Assembly: GCF_022179305.1 (NCBI RefSeq)
Contig: NZ_BPQP01000067.1
Span: forward strand, 1-52,162
Direction of reading: 5' to 3'
Source: Methylobacterium iners
GTDB lineage: Bacteria; Pseudomonadota; Alphaproteobacteria; Rhizobiales; Beijerinckiaceae
DNA length: 52,162 nt
Shown here: piece by piece, positions 35,316 to 45,297 of the stretch
How the letters are laid out: every line of letters begins with the position of its first letter
How positions within the stretch are numbered: position 1 is the first letter of the stretch
Made by a program: the position numbers and the translations under genes
Notes under the pieces: model-generated
The model's input: the letters and a program-made list of their open reading frames with translations, nothing else
The model's database searches: none
Told to the model about the DNA's origin: nothing

Positions 35316-36166
35316 CCCCTAGCACCAGCGTCGTCACTCTGAACAAGGGCCGAGGCGCGCATCTCGCGCGCCTGCTCGAAGGTCTCGCCCGCGGCGCCCC
35401 GCCGGACGAGTGCATCGTCGTGGACATGGATTCCGAGCCGGTGCCGCTGCCCGAACTCGGCTTTCCGATCACCCGCGTCGCGCTGCCGAGCGCGGGCCTG
35501 CCGCTGGCCCGGGCCCGCAATGCCGGACGCCGGGCGGCCCAGGGTCGGCACCTCGTCTTCCTCGACGTGGATTGCATCCCGTCCGCCGACCTCGTCGCCC
35601 GCCTGTCGCGGGACCTCGACGAGGCGGACGGGATGGTGTGCTGCGAGGTGCGGTACCTGCCCGCCGGTGCGGTCGGCGCGAACTGGACCGAGGCGGGCTT
35701 GAGCGCGGTCGGGCACACGCATCCCGTCCGGCGCTTCCCGCGGGAGGGGCTGGCGCGGACGGACAATCCCGGCCTGTTCTGGTCGCTCGTCTTCGGGGTC
35801 CGGGCAGAGACCTTCGATCGGCTCGGCGGCTTCGACGAGGCCTTCGACGGCTACGGCGCGGAGGATACGGACCTCGCCTTCCGGGCCGAGGCAGCGGGCG
35901 TGCCCGTGCTCCTCAGCGCGAGCGGCCGGGCCTTCCACCAGCACCACGCCGCCTACGACCCGCCCCTCCAGCATTTCGCCGACATCGTCCGCAACGCCCG
36001 GCGCTTCCACGCCCGCCACGGGCTCTGGCCCATGGACGGCTGGCTCGACGCCTTTGCCCGACTCGGCCTCGTGTCACCGCGGAGCGGGGGCGACCTCGTC
36101 GTCCTGCGCGCGCCGAGCCCTGCCGAGATCGCCGCCGCGCGGCTGCCGCCTGAAAGGCCGTTCTAG
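35312..36166 (+). CDS. Family 2 glycosyltransferase
   Basis: A 284-residue GT-A fold enzyme beginning with GTG that overlaps the PIG-L stop. Visible motifs are SVVTLNKGRG at the N-terminus, the metal-binding DVD in FLDVDCIP near residue 85, and the catalytic-side EDTDLAFR near 190 after GGFDEAFDGYG. No membrane segment is present. It transfers a sugar from a nucleotide donor to an unknown acceptor. Coupling with a deacetylase hints at a small secondary metabolite or glycolipid pathway. Its stop is 10 bases from the stop of the opposing haem monooxygenase gene. Confidence 0.87.
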   Translation: MTPSTSVVTLNKGRGAHLARLLEGLARGAPPDECIVVDMDSEPVPLPELGFPITRVALPSAGLPLARARNAGRRAAQGRHLVFLDVDCIPSADLVARLSRDLDEADGMVCCEVRYLPAGAVGANWTEAGLSAVGHTHPVRRFPREGLARTDNPGLFWSLVFGVRAETFDRLGGFDEAFDGYGAEDTDLAFRAEAAGVPVLLSASGRAFHQHHAAYDPPLQHFADIVRNARRFHARHGLWPMDGWLDAFARLGLVSPRSGGDLVVLRAPSPAEIAAARLPPERPF

Positions 36167-36176
36167 GGGCGTCCTG

Positions 36177-36512
36177 TCAGGCCGCCGCGTCGGCGTCCGA
36201 GCGGGCGACGGTCTGGATCGTCTCGAAGCCCTCGAATTGCGGATGGCCGAGATAGAGCGGCTTCGTCGTCGGCACCCGGCTATGGGCCTTGCGGAACTGC
36301 TCGGACCGGGTCCAAGCCTCGAAATCGGCCCGCGAGGCCCAGACCGTATGCGAGGCGTAGAGCACATGGTCCTCGTGCTCGGGCCCGCGCAGCAGCTGGA
36401 ACTCGACGAAGCCGGGCATCTCGCCGAGGTGGCTGTCGCGCCCGAGCCAGACCTGCTCGAAATCCTGCGCCGAGTCTTTGACCACCTTGAAGCGGTTCAT
36501 GGCGATGAACAT
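36177..36512 (-). CDS. IsdG/HmuQ-type haem-degrading monooxygenase (ABM fold)
   Basis: A 111-residue antibiotic-biosynthesis-monooxygenase fold protein. The start at 36512 has GGAG about 8 bases upstream and gives MFIAMNRFKVVKDSAQDFEQ, which is close to rhizobial HmuQ/HmuD haem oxygenases as I recall them. Further matches are RDSHLGEMPGFVEFQLLRGP, YASHTVWASRADFEAWTRSE and the KPLYLGHPQFEGFE end. These enzymes open haem to release iron, usually under iron limitation. It is a lone gene with no haem transporter beside it in the window. A different small-molecule monooxygenase is possible. Confidence 0.83.
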   Translation of the reverse strand: MFIAMNRFKVVKDSAQDFEQVWLGRDSHLGEMPGFVEFQLLRGPEHEDHVLYASHTVWASRADFEAWTRSEQFRKAHSRVPTTKPLYLGHPQFEGFETIQTVARSDADAAA

Positions 36513-36916
36513 GCGATCGTCTCCGTTGTCGTTGCGCACAATCCTATCGCGTCGCGGAGCGAACCGAAATCGTTCTCTTCGTCGCTCATCAGCCCCGCGA
36601 GTCAAGGCAAAGACGCTGCGGCTACTCGCGCGTTCCCCCAGAAAGACTTTGGCGCTTAAACGTTTTGCCTACGACGACCTCAGTTTCGCTGCGGATTTGT
36701 ACGGAAAGGCACGATGTGCCGCTTGCATTTTCATCCGGGTTCGTGGTCAAGCTAGAGCTTATTCCGCCATTCGCGGGAGGTGAGGAGGCGACGTTTCACC
36801 GAGGCAAGGCCCGATTGGGCCATCCGCCCCGTCGAAACGTTACCAATGTCGGGGGTGCGCGCAGGATCACGAGTCCAGCCTGCGTGCCGTTTTCCAGCGG
36901 ACTGAATCGAGAGACG
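36513..36916. other. Divergent intergenic region, haem monooxygenase and XRE regulator
   Basis: About 404 bases with no convincing gene. It must hold the promoters of both divergent genes. I found no clear ICE match, Fur-type palindrome, repeat or RNA gene in it. Confidence 0.4.
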
Positions 36917-37315
36917 ATGCCTAAGCAGACCACCGACGTCGATCGCCTCGTGGGCTTGCGGATCACGGCGTTGCGCAAAGCACGGGGCCTGAGCCAGACG
37001 GCTCTCGGAACAGCCGTCGGCGTGACGTTCCAGCAGGTCCAGAAATACGAGAAGGGGCAGAACCGCGTCGGCGCGGGCCGTCTGCGGGAGATCGCCCGCC
37101 TGCTCGAAGTGCCCGTGTCCGCCTTCTTCGAGGAGGACGAGGCTGTCGCCGGGCATCAGACCGACGTGTTCGGCTTCCTCGGCACGCAGGGGGCGATCGA
37201 GCTGCTGCGGGCCTACGCGACCATCGACGACGACCAGCTCCGTCGCGATGTCCTGGCGATCGTGCGGACAGCCGCGCGGCTCGGGAAGCACAGCGCTCCG
37301 ATCGCGGTCGCCTGA
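36917..37315 (+). CDS. XRE-family transcription regulator
   Basis: A 132-residue protein with an N-terminal XRE helix-turn-helix at about residues 12-66 (GLRITALRKARGLSQTALGT, VGVTFQQVQKYEKGQNRVGA) and a helical C-terminus with GFLGTQGAIELLRAYATI. This is the small-regulator type abundant in hyphomicrobia. The start at 36917 was chosen for the short conserved N-terminus MPKQTTDVDRLVGLRI; the longer upstream open frame does not resemble the family. It ends 4 bases from the cobB stop. Targets are unknown. Confidence 0.82.
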   Translation: MPKQTTDVDRLVGLRITALRKARGLSQTALGTAVGVTFQQVQKYEKGQNRVGAGRLREIARLLEVPVSAFFEEDEAVAGHQTDVFGFLGTQGAIELLRAYATIDDDQLRRDVLAIVRTAARLGKHSAPIAVA

Positions 37316-37319
37316 CCCC

Positions 37320-38633
37320 TCAGGTCCCCGCGATCAGGTGGAAGAAGCTGCCGGTGACGCGGCCTTGCCGATGGCCGGCAAGGCCCAGCGGCACGCCCTC
37401 GGCATCGGTGACCTCCGCCAGCGCCAGATCCAGTCCCGGCCGCGGCGTCAACTCGCTCGCGTAGTGGAATTCGTGCCCGACGAGGCGTGAGCCCGCGGGG
37501 CCGAGCACAGCGTCGGCAACCAGCGTCGCGACGCGGTAGCCGAGGTGCAGGCGCCGCGTCCGATAGGACGTCGCGACGGGCAGGAGCCCGGCCATCGCGT
37601 GCGCGACGCCGTCGGCGTCTTCCAGGCTTTCGCCGAGCACCATGTAGCCGCCGCACTCGCCGTGGACGGGACGATCCGTCCCGAAGGCGCGAAGCCCGCC
37701 GAGAAACCGGGAGGCCGCGGCGATTCGGCCGGCATGCAGCTCCGGATAGCCTCCGGGAAGCCAGCAGGCGTCGCAATCCGCCGGCGGGGCTTCGTCGGCC
37801 AGCGGCGAGAACGGCACGAGCTCGGCGCCCAATTCCCGCCAACCCGCCTCCATATGCGGGTAGAGGAACGAGAAGGCCGCGTCCGAGGCCACCGCGATGC
37901 GTTGGCCCGGCGGGCGAGGCAGCGCACCCGCGATCAGCGCCGGACCTTCCCGGGCGGCGGCCAGGATCGCGTCGAGGTCGAGTCCCGCCTCGGCAAGGTC
38001 CGCGAGGTGGTCGAGGCGGGCCTCGAGATCGCCGGTCTCCCGCGCTTGGACGAGGCCGAGATGCCGTTCCGGCAGGACGAGGCCGGCGTCGCGCATGAGG
38101 GCGCCGAGCACCGGAATGCCGACCCGCGCGAGTCCCGCCTCGACGAGCCGCCGGTGGCGGGCGCTCGCGACCTTGTTCAGGATCACGCCGGCGATCCGGA
38201 TGCGAGGGTCGTAGTGCACGCAACCGAGCGCCATCGCGGCCGCCGACTGCGCCGCGCCCGAGACGTCGAGGACGAGCACGACCGGCCAGCCGTAGCGCGC
38301 GGCGATGTCGGCATTGGCGCCGGTCCGGCCCTCGCCCGCGACGATGCCGTCGAACAGGCCCATGGAGCCCTCGGCCACGACGATGTCCGCTTGGCCCGAG
38401 ACGAGCGCCGCCACCGAGTCGAGCAACGCGTCGGGCATCGCAAAGCTGTCGAGATTGAAGCTCGGGAACCCCGTCGCGGCTTGGTGGAAGGCCGGGTCGA
38501 TGTAGTCCGGCCCGCATTTCGCGCCCCGCACCGCGACTCCGCGCCGGCGCAGGGCCCGCATCAGGGCGAGCGTGACCGTCGTCTTGCCGGAACTCGACCG
38601 GGGCGCGGCGATCAGGAGGCCGGGCGCGCTCAT
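37320..38633 (-). CDS. cobB: Cobyrinic acid a,c-diamide synthase, hydrogenobyrinic acid form
   Basis: A 437-residue glutamine-dependent amidotransferase. The N-terminal half has the P-loop [16 protein letters not shown] (residues about 9-24), [12 protein letters not shown] and GLFDG. The C-terminal class I glutaminase-like half has the nucleophile in [13 protein letters not shown] near residue 331. In the aerobic pathway it amidates the a and c side chains of hydrogenobyrinic acid before cobalt insertion by CobNST. The start at 38633 overlaps the cobM stop (ATGA). It is last in the cobL-cobE-cobM-cobB run. Confidence 0.93.
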   Translation of the reverse strand: MSAPGLLIAAPRSSSGKTTVTLALMRALRRRGVAVRGAKCGPDYIDPAFHQAATGFPSFNLDSFAMPDALLDSVAALVSGQADIVVAEGSMGLFDGIVAGEGRTGANADIAARYGWPVVLVLDVSGAAQSAAAMALGCVHYDPRIRIAGVILNKVASARHRRLVEAGLARVGIPVLGALMRDAGLVLPERHLGLVQARETGDLEARLDHLADLAEAGLDLDAILAAAREGPALIAGALPRPPGQRIAVASDAAFSFLYPHMEAGWRELGAELVPFSPLADEAPPADCDACWLPGGYPELHAGRIAAASRFLGGLRAFGTDRPVHGECGGYMVLGESLEDADGVAHAMAGLLPVATSYRTRRLHLGYRVATLVADAVLGPAGSRLVGHEFHYASELTPRPGLDLALAEVTDAEGVPLGLAGHRQGRVTGSFFHLIAGT

Positions 38634-39400
38634 GAGGCGCCTCCGCCGGTCGGGCGGAAGCGGCGGTCGTACTCGGTCGAATAGAGCGCGCTTTCGCGGA
38701 AATCGGTCGCGCCCAGCGCCGGCCCCACCAGGATGATCGCCGTGCGCTCGAGCCCGGCCTCGGCGACCGCCGTCGCGATCGTGGCGAGCGTCACCTCGAG
38801 CACGCGCTCGTCGGGCCAGGTGGCGCGAAAGACCACGGCGGCAGGGCAATCCGCTCCGTAGAAGGGCGTGAGTTCGGCGACGATCGTTTCGATCACGTGG
38901 ATCGACAGGTGGAGCGCGAGAGTGGACCCGGTCGCGGCGAAGGCGGCGAGACGCTCGCGCTCGGGCATGGCGCTGGCCCGTCCCGAGGTGCGGGTGAGGA
39001 CCACGGATTGGGCTAGTCCCGGCACGGTGAGTTCACGACCGAGCACGGCGGCGGCGGCGGCGAAGGCCGGCACGCCCGGCGTGACCGTGTAGGGAATGCC
39101 GAGCCGGTCGAGCCGGCGCGTCTGCTCGGCGAGCGCGCTCCAGATCGAGAGGTCGCCCGAATGGAGCCGGGCGACGTCCTCGCCCCGCTCATGGGCGGCA
39201 CGGCACTCCGCGATGATCGCGTCGAGGTCCAGCGGCGCGGTGTCGACGATGCGGGCGCCCAGCGGGCACCAGCCCAGGATCTCGGGCGCGACGAGGGAGC
39301 CGGCATAGAGGCAGACCGGCGCTCGGGCGATCAGATCCCTCCCGCGCAGAGTGATCAGGTCCGCGGCACCCGGGCCCGCGCCGATGAAGTGGATCGTCAT
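38630..39400 (-). CDS. cobM: Precorrin-4 C11-methyltransferase
   Basis: A 256-residue SAM-dependent tetrapyrrole methylase. The N-terminal [16 protein letters not shown] loop, YAGSLV and [11 protein letters not shown] near residue 80 are characteristic of CobM/CbiF. It methylates precorrin-4 at C11. The ATG at 39400 overlaps the cobE stop, and its own stop overlaps the cobB start, so translation is coupled through the run. Confidence 0.94.
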   Translation of the reverse strand: MTIHFIGAGPGAADLITLRGRDLIARAPVCLYAGSLVAPEILGWCPLGARIVDTAPLDLDAIIAECRAAHERGEDVARLHSGDLSIWSALAEQTRRLDRLGIPYTVTPGVPAFAAAAAVLGRELTVPGLAQSVVLTRTSGRASAMPERERLAAFAATGSTLALHLSIHVIETIVAELTPFYGADCPAAVVFRATWPDERVLEVTLATIATAVAEAGLERTAIILVGPALGATDFRESALYSTEYDRRFRPTGGGAS

Positions 39401-39798
39401 CCTCGCGCCTCCGGGGGCCTTGCTGCGAGGGCGCAGGTCGCGCCGGCGCTGGCGATGCGCGGCAGGACGAGGACGGCGCCCTCCCCCGCGGCGGCCAGCG
39501 CCGCGGCCTCGGCCACCGAGCCCACGCCGCGGGAGGCCTCGATCCGGACCGAGCGGGTCGGCACGCGGGAATCGACGGCGGCGAGGGCCTCGGGCTCGAC
39601 CGCAACCGGCACCAGGCCGAAGGTTTCCGCCGTGCGGCGCAGGGCCGCCTCGCCCGCCCGGTCGGCGGCGGTCGCCACCACTTGAAGCTCGCCCGGGATC
39701 AAGGCGAGCGCTCGCCGGACCAGCCCGACGATCTCTTCCGTCTCCGTCCGCCGACGGAAGCCGATGCCGGCGACGAGCTGCAGGCCCGAAATGCTCAC
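39397..39798 (-). CDS. cobE: CobE, cobalamin biosynthesis protein (CbiG C-terminal family)
   Basis: A 133-residue protein matching the CobE/CbiG-C family, with [20 protein letters not shown] at the N-terminus, [20 protein letters not shown] in the middle and [17 protein letters not shown] at the end. The GTG at 39798 gives a GTGA overlap with cobL and the family's short N-terminus; an ATG at 39816 is the alternative. CobE's exact role in the aerobic pathway is uncertain; CbiG homologues open the delta-lactone in the anaerobic route. Confidence 0.85.
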   Translation of the reverse strand: MSISGLQLVAGIGFRRRTETEEIVGLVRRALALIPGELQVVATAADRAGEAALRRTAETFGLVPVAVEPEALAAVDSRVPTRSVRIEASRGVGSVAEAAALAAAGEGAVLVLPRIASAGATCALAARPPEARG

Positions 39799-41021
39799 GG
39801 CTTCGTCCAGACCCATTGCGTCACCGGCATCGCGCTGCGCCAGCCGTGCATCCCGCCGACCGGGTCGGCGCGGCTGATCGCGAGGCGTCGCAGGGCACCG
39901 CCCATCTTGGCGAAGCGGTCGAGCAGGGCCGCCTCGCCCTCCAGGGTGACGGCGTTGACGACGCAGCGCCCGCCCGGTCGAAGGGCGGCGATCGCCGCGT
40001 CGAGGAGACCCGGCTCGGAGACGCCGCCGCCGACGAACACGGCATCGGGTGGGTCGAGGCCGTCGAGGGCGTCCGGGGCGCGGCCCTCGACGATTCCCAG
40101 GTCGGGCACGCCGAGCGCCCCGGCGTTGCGCCGGATCCGCTCGGCCCGGTCCGCGCGCGCCTCGATGGCGATCGCCCGGCTGGCGGGATGGCGCAGGCAC
40201 CACTCGATCGCCACCGAGCCGGCGCCGGCGCCCACGTCCCAGAGCAGGTCGCCGATCCGGGGCCTGAGGGCGGAGAGGGTGATCGCCCGGACCTCCGCCT
40301 TGGTGAGCTGCCCGTCGTTCTCGAACCAGCCATTGTCGAGACCGGGGCTGAGCGGGATCACCCGTGCGCCCGCCCCGGCGGCCACCGTGATCGCGACGGT
40401 GTTGAGCGGGTCGATCCCGGACAGCGTGAAGGCAGCGGCCTTCTCCTCGCGGATGCGCTCGCGCGGCCCGCCCATCGATTCGAGAACGATGAGCCTCGAA
40501 TCGCCGAAGCCGCGCTCGGTGAGCAGGCCCGCGATGGCGGCGGGGGTCGTCTCGTCCCAGGAGAGAACGAGCAGCCGCGCGCCCGGCTGCAGGTGCGGCA
40601 CGATCCGGGCGAGCGCCCGACCGTGCACCGTGAGACAGGCGCATTCGGCGAGCGGCCAGCCGAGCCGGGCGCAGGCGAGGCTGAAGGCGGACGGGGCCGG
40701 GAAGGCGGCGATCTCCCGGGCCGGCACGAGACGGGCGATCTCGGCGCCGATGCCGTAATGGAAGGGATCGCCGCTGGCGAGCAGGCAGGTCGGCCGCCCG
40801 CGCCCTTCGAGGATCTCGGCATAGGCCTCGTGGATCGGGCTCGGCCAGGCGCGGGTCTCGGCGGCGAGCGGCGCGGCGAGCGCAAGATGGCGGCGCCCGC
40901 CATAGACCCGCTCGGCACCGTCGAGGGCCGCCGCCGCAGCCGGACTCAGGCCAGCCCGGCCGTCCTCGCCGATGCCGACGATCGCGAGCCAGGGAGCGCT
41001 CGACAGCGGCCCGGCGCTCAT
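39795..41021 (-). CDS. cobL: Precorrin-6Y C5,15-methyltransferase (decarboxylating)
   Basis: A 408-residue two-domain enzyme. The N-terminal CbiE-like methylase begins [16 protein letters not shown] and has [13 protein letters not shown] near residue 82. The C-terminal CbiT-like domain has [16 protein letters not shown] near residue 257 as the SAM motif and DAVFVGGG near 328. It methylates C5 and C15 and decarboxylates the C12 side chain. It starts only 14 bases from the divergent cobK start. Confidence 0.94.
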   Translation of the reverse strand: MSAGPLSSAPWLAIVGIGEDGRAGLSPAAAAALDGAERVYGGRRHLALAAPLAAETRAWPSPIHEAYAEILEGRGRPTCLLASGDPFHYGIGAEIARLVPAREIAAFPAPSAFSLACARLGWPLAECACLTVHGRALARIVPHLQPGARLLVLSWDETTPAAIAGLLTERGFGDSRLIVLESMGGPRERIREEKAAAFTLSGIDPLNTVAITVAAGAGARVIPLSPGLDNGWFENDGQLTKAEVRAITLSALRPRIGDLLWDVGAGAGSVAIEWCLRHPASRAIAIEARADRAERIRRNAGALGVPDLGIVEGRAPDALDGLDPPDAVFVGGGVSEPGLLDAAIAALRPGGRCVVNAVTLEGEAALLDRFAKMGGALRRLAISRADPVGGMHGWRSAMPVTQWVWTKP

Positions 41022-41035
41022 CGAGAAGCATCCCC

Positions 41036-41794
41036 ATGCCTGACGGAATTCTGCGCCTTCTCATCCTCGGCGGCACTGGCGAGGCGAGTTCCCTGGTGAG
41101 TGGCCTCGCCGCGATATCGCGGTTCGCCGTCACGCTCTCGCTCGCCGGCCGCACCGGCGCGCCGAAGCCCGAGCGCGTGACCACTCGGGTCGGCGGATTC
41201 GGCGGCGCGGATGGCCTTGCCCGCTGGCTCAGGACGGAGAACGCCGACCTCGTCATCGACGCGACGCATCCCTTCGCGGCGCGGATGAGCGCCAACGCGG
41301 CCCACGGCTGCACCGCGGCAGGTGTCCCGCTGCTGGCGATCCGGCGCCCCGCCTGGCCTCGCGAGGCCAGGGACCACTGGATCGAGGTCGGGGACTTTCC
41401 TGCCGCCGCGGCCGCGATCGGCGAGACCCCGCGAAAGGTCTTCCTGACGATCGGCCGGCAGGAACTCGGCGCCTTCGCCAGCGCCCCGCAGCACGACTAC
41501 GTGGTGCGCACGATCGAGCCCATCGGCGACGGACTGCCCGTGCCGCGCCTCACGGCCATCACCGCGCGCGGCCCCTTCGATGCGGCGGTCGAGGCGGGAT
41601 TCCTGGCGGAAGCGGGGATCGAGGTGCTGGTGAGCAAGAATTCCGGCGGGCCGGCCACCTACGGCAAGATCGCCGCGGCGCGGGCGCTCGGCCTGCCGGT
41701 GGTGATGGTGCGCCAGCCGGTGAAGCCCGCGGTGCCCTCGGTGGCGGATGCCGAGGCCGCGCTGGCCTGGCTCGCGGAGTTCCGCAGAACCTGA
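41036..41794 (+). CDS. cobK: Precorrin-6A reductase
   Basis: A 252-residue NADPH-dependent reductase with LLILGGTGEASSLVSGLA at residues 7-24, DATHPFAARMSANA near 78 and VSKNSGGPATYGKIAAA near 198, all CobK/CbiJ signatures. It is the only plus-strand gene of the cobalamin locus. The ATG at 41036 leaves 14 bases to cobL, so its ribosome site and promoter overlap cobL sequence. It converges on cobJ with stops 14 bases apart. Confidence 0.93.
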   Translation: MPDGILRLLILGGTGEASSLVSGLAAISRFAVTLSLAGRTGAPKPERVTTRVGGFGGADGLARWLRTENADLVIDATHPFAARMSANAAHGCTAAGVPLLAIRRPAWPREARDHWIEVGDFPAAAAAIGETPRKVFLTIGRQELGAFASAPQHDYVVRTIEPIGDGLPVPRLTAITARGPFDAAVEAGFLAEAGIEVLVSKNSGGPATYGKIAAARALGLPVVMVRQPVKPAVPSVADAEAALAWLAEFRRT

Positions 41795-41808
41795 GCGGCG
41801 GTGCGGGC

Positions 41809-42594
41809 TCACGCCGCCTTCCCCGACCCGACGCTGCGCGGCGTGTAGACGAAGGGCTGCGTCCCCTCCCCGCGCGCTATGAGCCGCGTCGTGGAAGCAC
41901 CGATGATCACGAGGGTCGCCATATCGGCCGGAGCTTCGCGCGCCTCCTCCAGGGTGAGCACGCGGATGCTCTCGTCCGGCCGGGTGACGGCACGGGCCAG
42001 GATCACCGGCGTCTCAGGCCGTCGAATCTCGGCCGCGAGACCCAGCGCCCTGCCAAGCTGCCAGGGCCGGGCCGAGGAAATCGGGTTGTAGAGGGCAATC
42101 ACGAGATCGGCCCGCAGCACCGCCTCGAGGCGGGCGAGGATCACGTCCCAGGGCTTGAGATTGTCCGACAGCGAGAGGGCGCAGAAATCGCCTCCGAGCG
42201 GCGCGCCGAGCCTAGCGGCCGCAGCGAGCATCGCGGTGATGCCGGGCTCGACGCTGATCGCGAGCTCTCGCCAGGTCGTATCGCCGGTTTCGATCGCCTC
42301 GAACAGGGCCGCCGCCATCGCGAAGACACCGGGGTCGCCCCCCGAGACGATGGCGACTCTCCGGCCCGATGCGGCGAGTTCGAGGGCGTGGCGCGCCCGG
42401 TCGACCTCGACGCGATTGTCGCTGGCGTGCCGCATCAGGCCCGGCCGCTCCGGCACGCGGGCGACGTAGGGATGGTAGCCGATCAGGTCCTCGGCCTGGG
42501 CCAGGGCCTGCGTCGCGGCGGCGGTGAGGAGGCGCGGATCGCCGGGGCCCAGGCCGACCACCGTGATGCTGCCTCCAAGATCTCCTGCGCTCAC
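41809..42594 (-). CDS. cobJ: Precorrin-3B C17-methyltransferase
   Basis: A 261-residue tetrapyrrole methylase. SITVVGLGPGDPRLLTAAAT is the family start, IGYHPYV marks the CobJ subgroup, and IVSGGDPGVFAMAAAL and ALYNPISSARPWQL follow. It methylates C17 with ring contraction. The GTG at 42594 overlaps the cobI stop (GTGA), which decides the start over longer alternatives. Confidence 0.94.
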   Translation of the reverse strand: MSAGDLGGSITVVGLGPGDPRLLTAAATQALAQAEDLIGYHPYVARVPERPGLMRHASDNRVEVDRARHALELAASGRRVAIVSGGDPGVFAMAAALFEAIETGDTTWRELAISVEPGITAMLAAAARLGAPLGGDFCALSLSDNLKPWDVILARLEAVLRADLVIALYNPISSARPWQLGRALGLAAEIRRPETPVILARAVTRPDESIRVLTLEEAREAPADMATLVIIGASTTRLIARGEGTQPFVYTPRSVGSGKAA

Positions 42595-43382
42595 GGCCGG
42601 CGGCCTTCGCCGGGCACCAGCACCATGGAGAAGTAGGGCGCGGCATCGTCGGACTTCTCGGCGAGCGGCAGCACGCGCTCGCCCGCCATGGTCCCGCGCT
42701 CCACGTAGATGGCGCGGGCGAGCAATCCCGCCTCGTCGAGAGCGGAGCGCACCTTGGGCAGGTGGCGGCCGAGCTTCATGATCACGGCGGCGTCCGTCGC
42801 CGCCAGACGCGCCACCAGGGCGGCCCGGCCCAGCGTGGCGGGGAGCACCGTCAGCACGTCGTCGCCCCAGGTGATCGGGGTCGCCGCCCGGGTCCAGCAA
42901 CCGGACATGCCGGTGACGCCGGGCACGACCTCGACGGGAAAGCGGTCCTTCAGCCGGCGCCAGAGATGCATGAAGGAGCCGTAGAAGAACGGATCGCCCT
43001 CCGAGAGGATCGCGACGTCGCGGCCGGCGCCGAGATGGTCGGCGAGCTGCCCCGCCGCGTCGTCGTAGAAGGCGGCGAGCGCACCGATGTATTCGGGATC
43101 GTCCGGCGGCAGCTCGGTCGTGTAGGGGTAGACGAGCGGGAACTCGCGCGAGGCGTCGCGCATCACCGCGTCGGCGATGGTGCGGGCGTTGCCGCGGCGG
43201 CCCTTCTTGCAGAAATGCACGAGCACCGGCGCCTGGGCGAGCACGCGCATGGCCCGCACCGTCAGGTAGTCCGGATCGCCCGGCCCCATGCCGACGCCGA
43301 ACAGCGTGCCCGTCACCGCGTGCACGGGCGCCTCCGGACCCTCAACCGGCTCCGCGACGGGAATGCGCTCGCCCGCCTCCAT
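42591..43382 (-). CDS. cobI: Precorrin-2 C20-methyltransferase
   Basis: A 263-residue tetrapyrrole methylase with GTLFGVGMGPGDPDYLTVRA at residues about 25-44, VHFCKKGRRGNARTI, ILSEGDPFFYGSFMHLWRRL near 125 and VEVVPGVTGMSGC. It adds a methyl group at C20 of precorrin-2. The ATG at 43382 overlaps the last base of the cobH stop (TGATG). About 20 residues before the domain are non-conserved, so a later start is possible. Confidence 0.94.
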   Translation of the reverse strand: MEAGERIPVAEPVEGPEAPVHAVTGTLFGVGMGPGDPDYLTVRAMRVLAQAPVLVHFCKKGRRGNARTIADAVMRDASREFPLVYPYTTELPPDDPEYIGALAAFYDDAAGQLADHLGAGRDVAILSEGDPFFYGSFMHLWRRLKDRFPVEVVPGVTGMSGCWTRAATPITWGDDVLTVLPATLGRAALVARLAATDAAVIMKLGRHLPKVRSALDEAGLLARAIYVERGTMAGERVLPLAEKSDDAAPYFSMVLVPGEGRRP

Positions 43383-44014
43383 CACTCGATCTCGCTGGCG
43401 AGCGCGTTCACGGCCGCCGCCGTCATGGCGCTGCCGCCGCGGCGGCCGTGAACGACGACGAAGGGCACCCGCCCATCGCGGGCGAGCGCCTCCTTCGACT
43501 CGGCCGCACCCACGAAGCCGACGGGGATGCCGATGATTGCGGCGGGCGGCGCCACGCCCTCGTCGAGGAGCTCGAGGAGCCGGAACAGGGCGGTCGGCGC
43601 GTTGCCGACGGCGACGACGCTGCCGGGCAGGTGTTCGCGCCAGAGCTCCATCGCCGCGGCCGAGCGGGTGGTCTCCATCCTGGCGGCGAGGTCCGGCACG
43701 CGCGCGTCGCCGAGCGTGCAGAGAACGGGATTGCTCGCGGGCAGGCGCGCCCGGGTGACGCCATCGGCGACCATGCGAACGTCGCACAGGATCGGCGCGC
43801 CGGCCCGCAACGCCGCCGCACCCGCCTCCGCGAAGCCCTCCGACATCTCGACGTCGCGGGGCAGGTCGGTCATGCCGCAGGCGTGAATCATGCGCACGAC
43901 GACCCGCTCGGCCGTGCCTTTGAACCGGGCGAGGTCGGCCTCGGCGCGGATCATCGCGAAGGAGCGGGCGTAGATGGCTCCGCCGTCGCGCAGATAATCG
44001 AGGCGCGAACTCAT
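43382..44014 (-). CDS. cobH: Precorrin-8X methylmutase
   Basis: A 210-residue protein with the CobH/CbiC catalytic histidine region in [16 protein letters not shown] (residues 40-55), then [29 protein letters not shown] and [17 protein letters not shown]. It moves the C11 methyl group to C12, giving hydrogenobyrinic acid. The ATG at 44014 overlaps the cobG stop (ATGA). Confidence 0.95.
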   Translation of the reverse strand: MSSRLDYLRDGGAIYARSFAMIRAEADLARFKGTAERVVVRMIHACGMTDLPRDVEMSEGFAEAGAAALRAGAPILCDVRMVADGVTRARLPASNPVLCTLGDARVPDLAARMETTRSAAAMELWREHLPGSVVAVGNAPTALFRLLELLDEGVAPPAAIIGIPVGFVGAAESKEALARDGRVPFVVVHGRRGGSAMTAAAVNALASEIE

Positions 44015-45297
44015 GACGGTGTCCTGAAGGCCTGATCGAGGGGGAGGGTCGCGTCGGCCCTCCTTACGCGGTCCAGCGCCGCCTCGAAAGTCATTCGAAT
44101 CGCCGGCAACGCATCGGGGCCGCCGCGCAGGACGATCCCGTAGGCTCCGCCTTCCCCGACGAGGGTGAGGTCGGAGGGCGCCAGATGAGCGCAGCCCTTG
44201 GCGCAACCGGAGACATGCGCCCGCAGGCCCCGCGCGGCGAAGGGGCGAAAGGCCTCGGCCAGTTGCGCGGCGTCCGGCAGCGTCGCCGTCGTGCCCGAGG
44301 CACAGGCCGGCGCGCCGGGGCAGGCGGCGACGGCGCCGCGGGGATCGTCGGGCGCCAGAACGAAGCCGTGTCCGGCGAGCGCCTCGGAAGCCGCCCGCGC
44401 GGCCGCCTCGTCCCGCGTCGTCAGCACGAAACCGCGGCTGGCCGAGAGGCGGATGGCGTCGCCGCCGAGCCGGGCGGCCCAGCACGCGAGCTGGAGGAGA
44501 GCATCCGCCGTGCAGCGCCCGAAGGGCGCGTCGAGGGCGAGGGTCAGACCTTCGCCGGCCCGCGCCAGCCCGGGACGGGCAGCCTCGGCGCCGCCCGTGG
44601 GCTCCGGCGCGGGAGGCAATTCCCCCGCGAGACGACGCCGTGCCTCGGGCGCGAGGTCGCGAAGGCGGCGCGCGCCGCTGCGGGCGAAATCGCGGAGGAT
44701 CGACGCGACGCGCGCCGGCGCCCCTCCCTCGGCGATCCCGCCGAACCAATCCGAGCCCTCCTCCGCGGCGAGCCCCAGCGCCAGCGTGCCCGGCGCGATG
44801 GCGACGAGCCGGAGATCGGCGTCGCTTCCCGGCCCGTCCCGTCGGCCCGGACGCGCCTCGATCGCCACCAGGGTCTTGGGAGGCAGGCCGGCGATGCCGA
44901 CCCCAGCGGCCTCGATCGCGCGGGCAAGGCCCTCGACATCGATCCACGCGTCTGCATCGAGCCCGGCGCGAGGATCGGTGAGCGTGAGGCGCTGGGGGCC
45001 GCCGTCATCCCGAACGTCGCCCAGGCCGACCGCGCCGAGGGCCTTCGCCAGGGCCGCGCGCGTAGCCTCGCCCACGCCGCGGATCTGGAGGTTGGCGCGG
45101 GCCGTGACGTCGATATGCCCGTTGCCATAGGTCCGGGCGGCCTCGGCGACCGCCTCGGCCTGCCGCGGCGTCAGGCGCCCGAGCGGCGGATGCACCCGCG
45201 CCAGCAGCCCGTCCCCCGTCGGCATCGGACGGGCGAGGCTCGGGCACCAGCCGCGGCGGGTGGGCGCCTGCGGCGCGACGCGGCGCGGCATGGTCAT
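44011..45297 (-). CDS. cobG: Precorrin-3B synthase (CobG)
   Basis: A 428-residue sulfite/nitrite-reductase-like enzyme. The ferredoxin-like half-domain near residues 25-75 ([29 protein letters not shown]) is repeated around 245-295. The 4Fe-4S cysteines lie in [12 protein letters not shown] near 323 and [11 protein letters not shown] near 363. CobG inserts oxygen at C20 and forms the gamma-lactone, so its presence marks the aerobic, oxygen-dependent cobalamin route. The ATG at 45297 has GGAGG about 6 bases upstream. It leads the cobGHIJ run. Confidence 0.92.
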   Translation of the reverse strand: MTMPRRVAPQAPTRRGWCPSLARPMPTGDGLLARVHPPLGRLTPRQAEAVAEAARTYGNGHIDVTARANLQIRGVGEATRAALAKALGAVGLGDVRDDGGPQRLTLTDPRAGLDADAWIDVEGLARAIEAAGVGIAGLPPKTLVAIEARPGRRDGPGSDADLRLVAIAPGTLALGLAAEEGSDWFGGIAEGGAPARVASILRDFARSGARRLRDLAPEARRRLAGELPPAPEPTGGAEAARPGLARAGEGLTLALDAPFGRCTADALLQLACWAARLGGDAIRLSASRGFVLTTRDEAAARAASEALAGHGFVLAPDDPRGAVAACPGAPACASGTTATLPDAAQLAEAFRPFAARGLRAHVSGCAKGCAHLAPSDLTLVGEGGAYGIVLRGGPDALPAIRMTFEAALDRVRRADATLPLDQAFRTPS

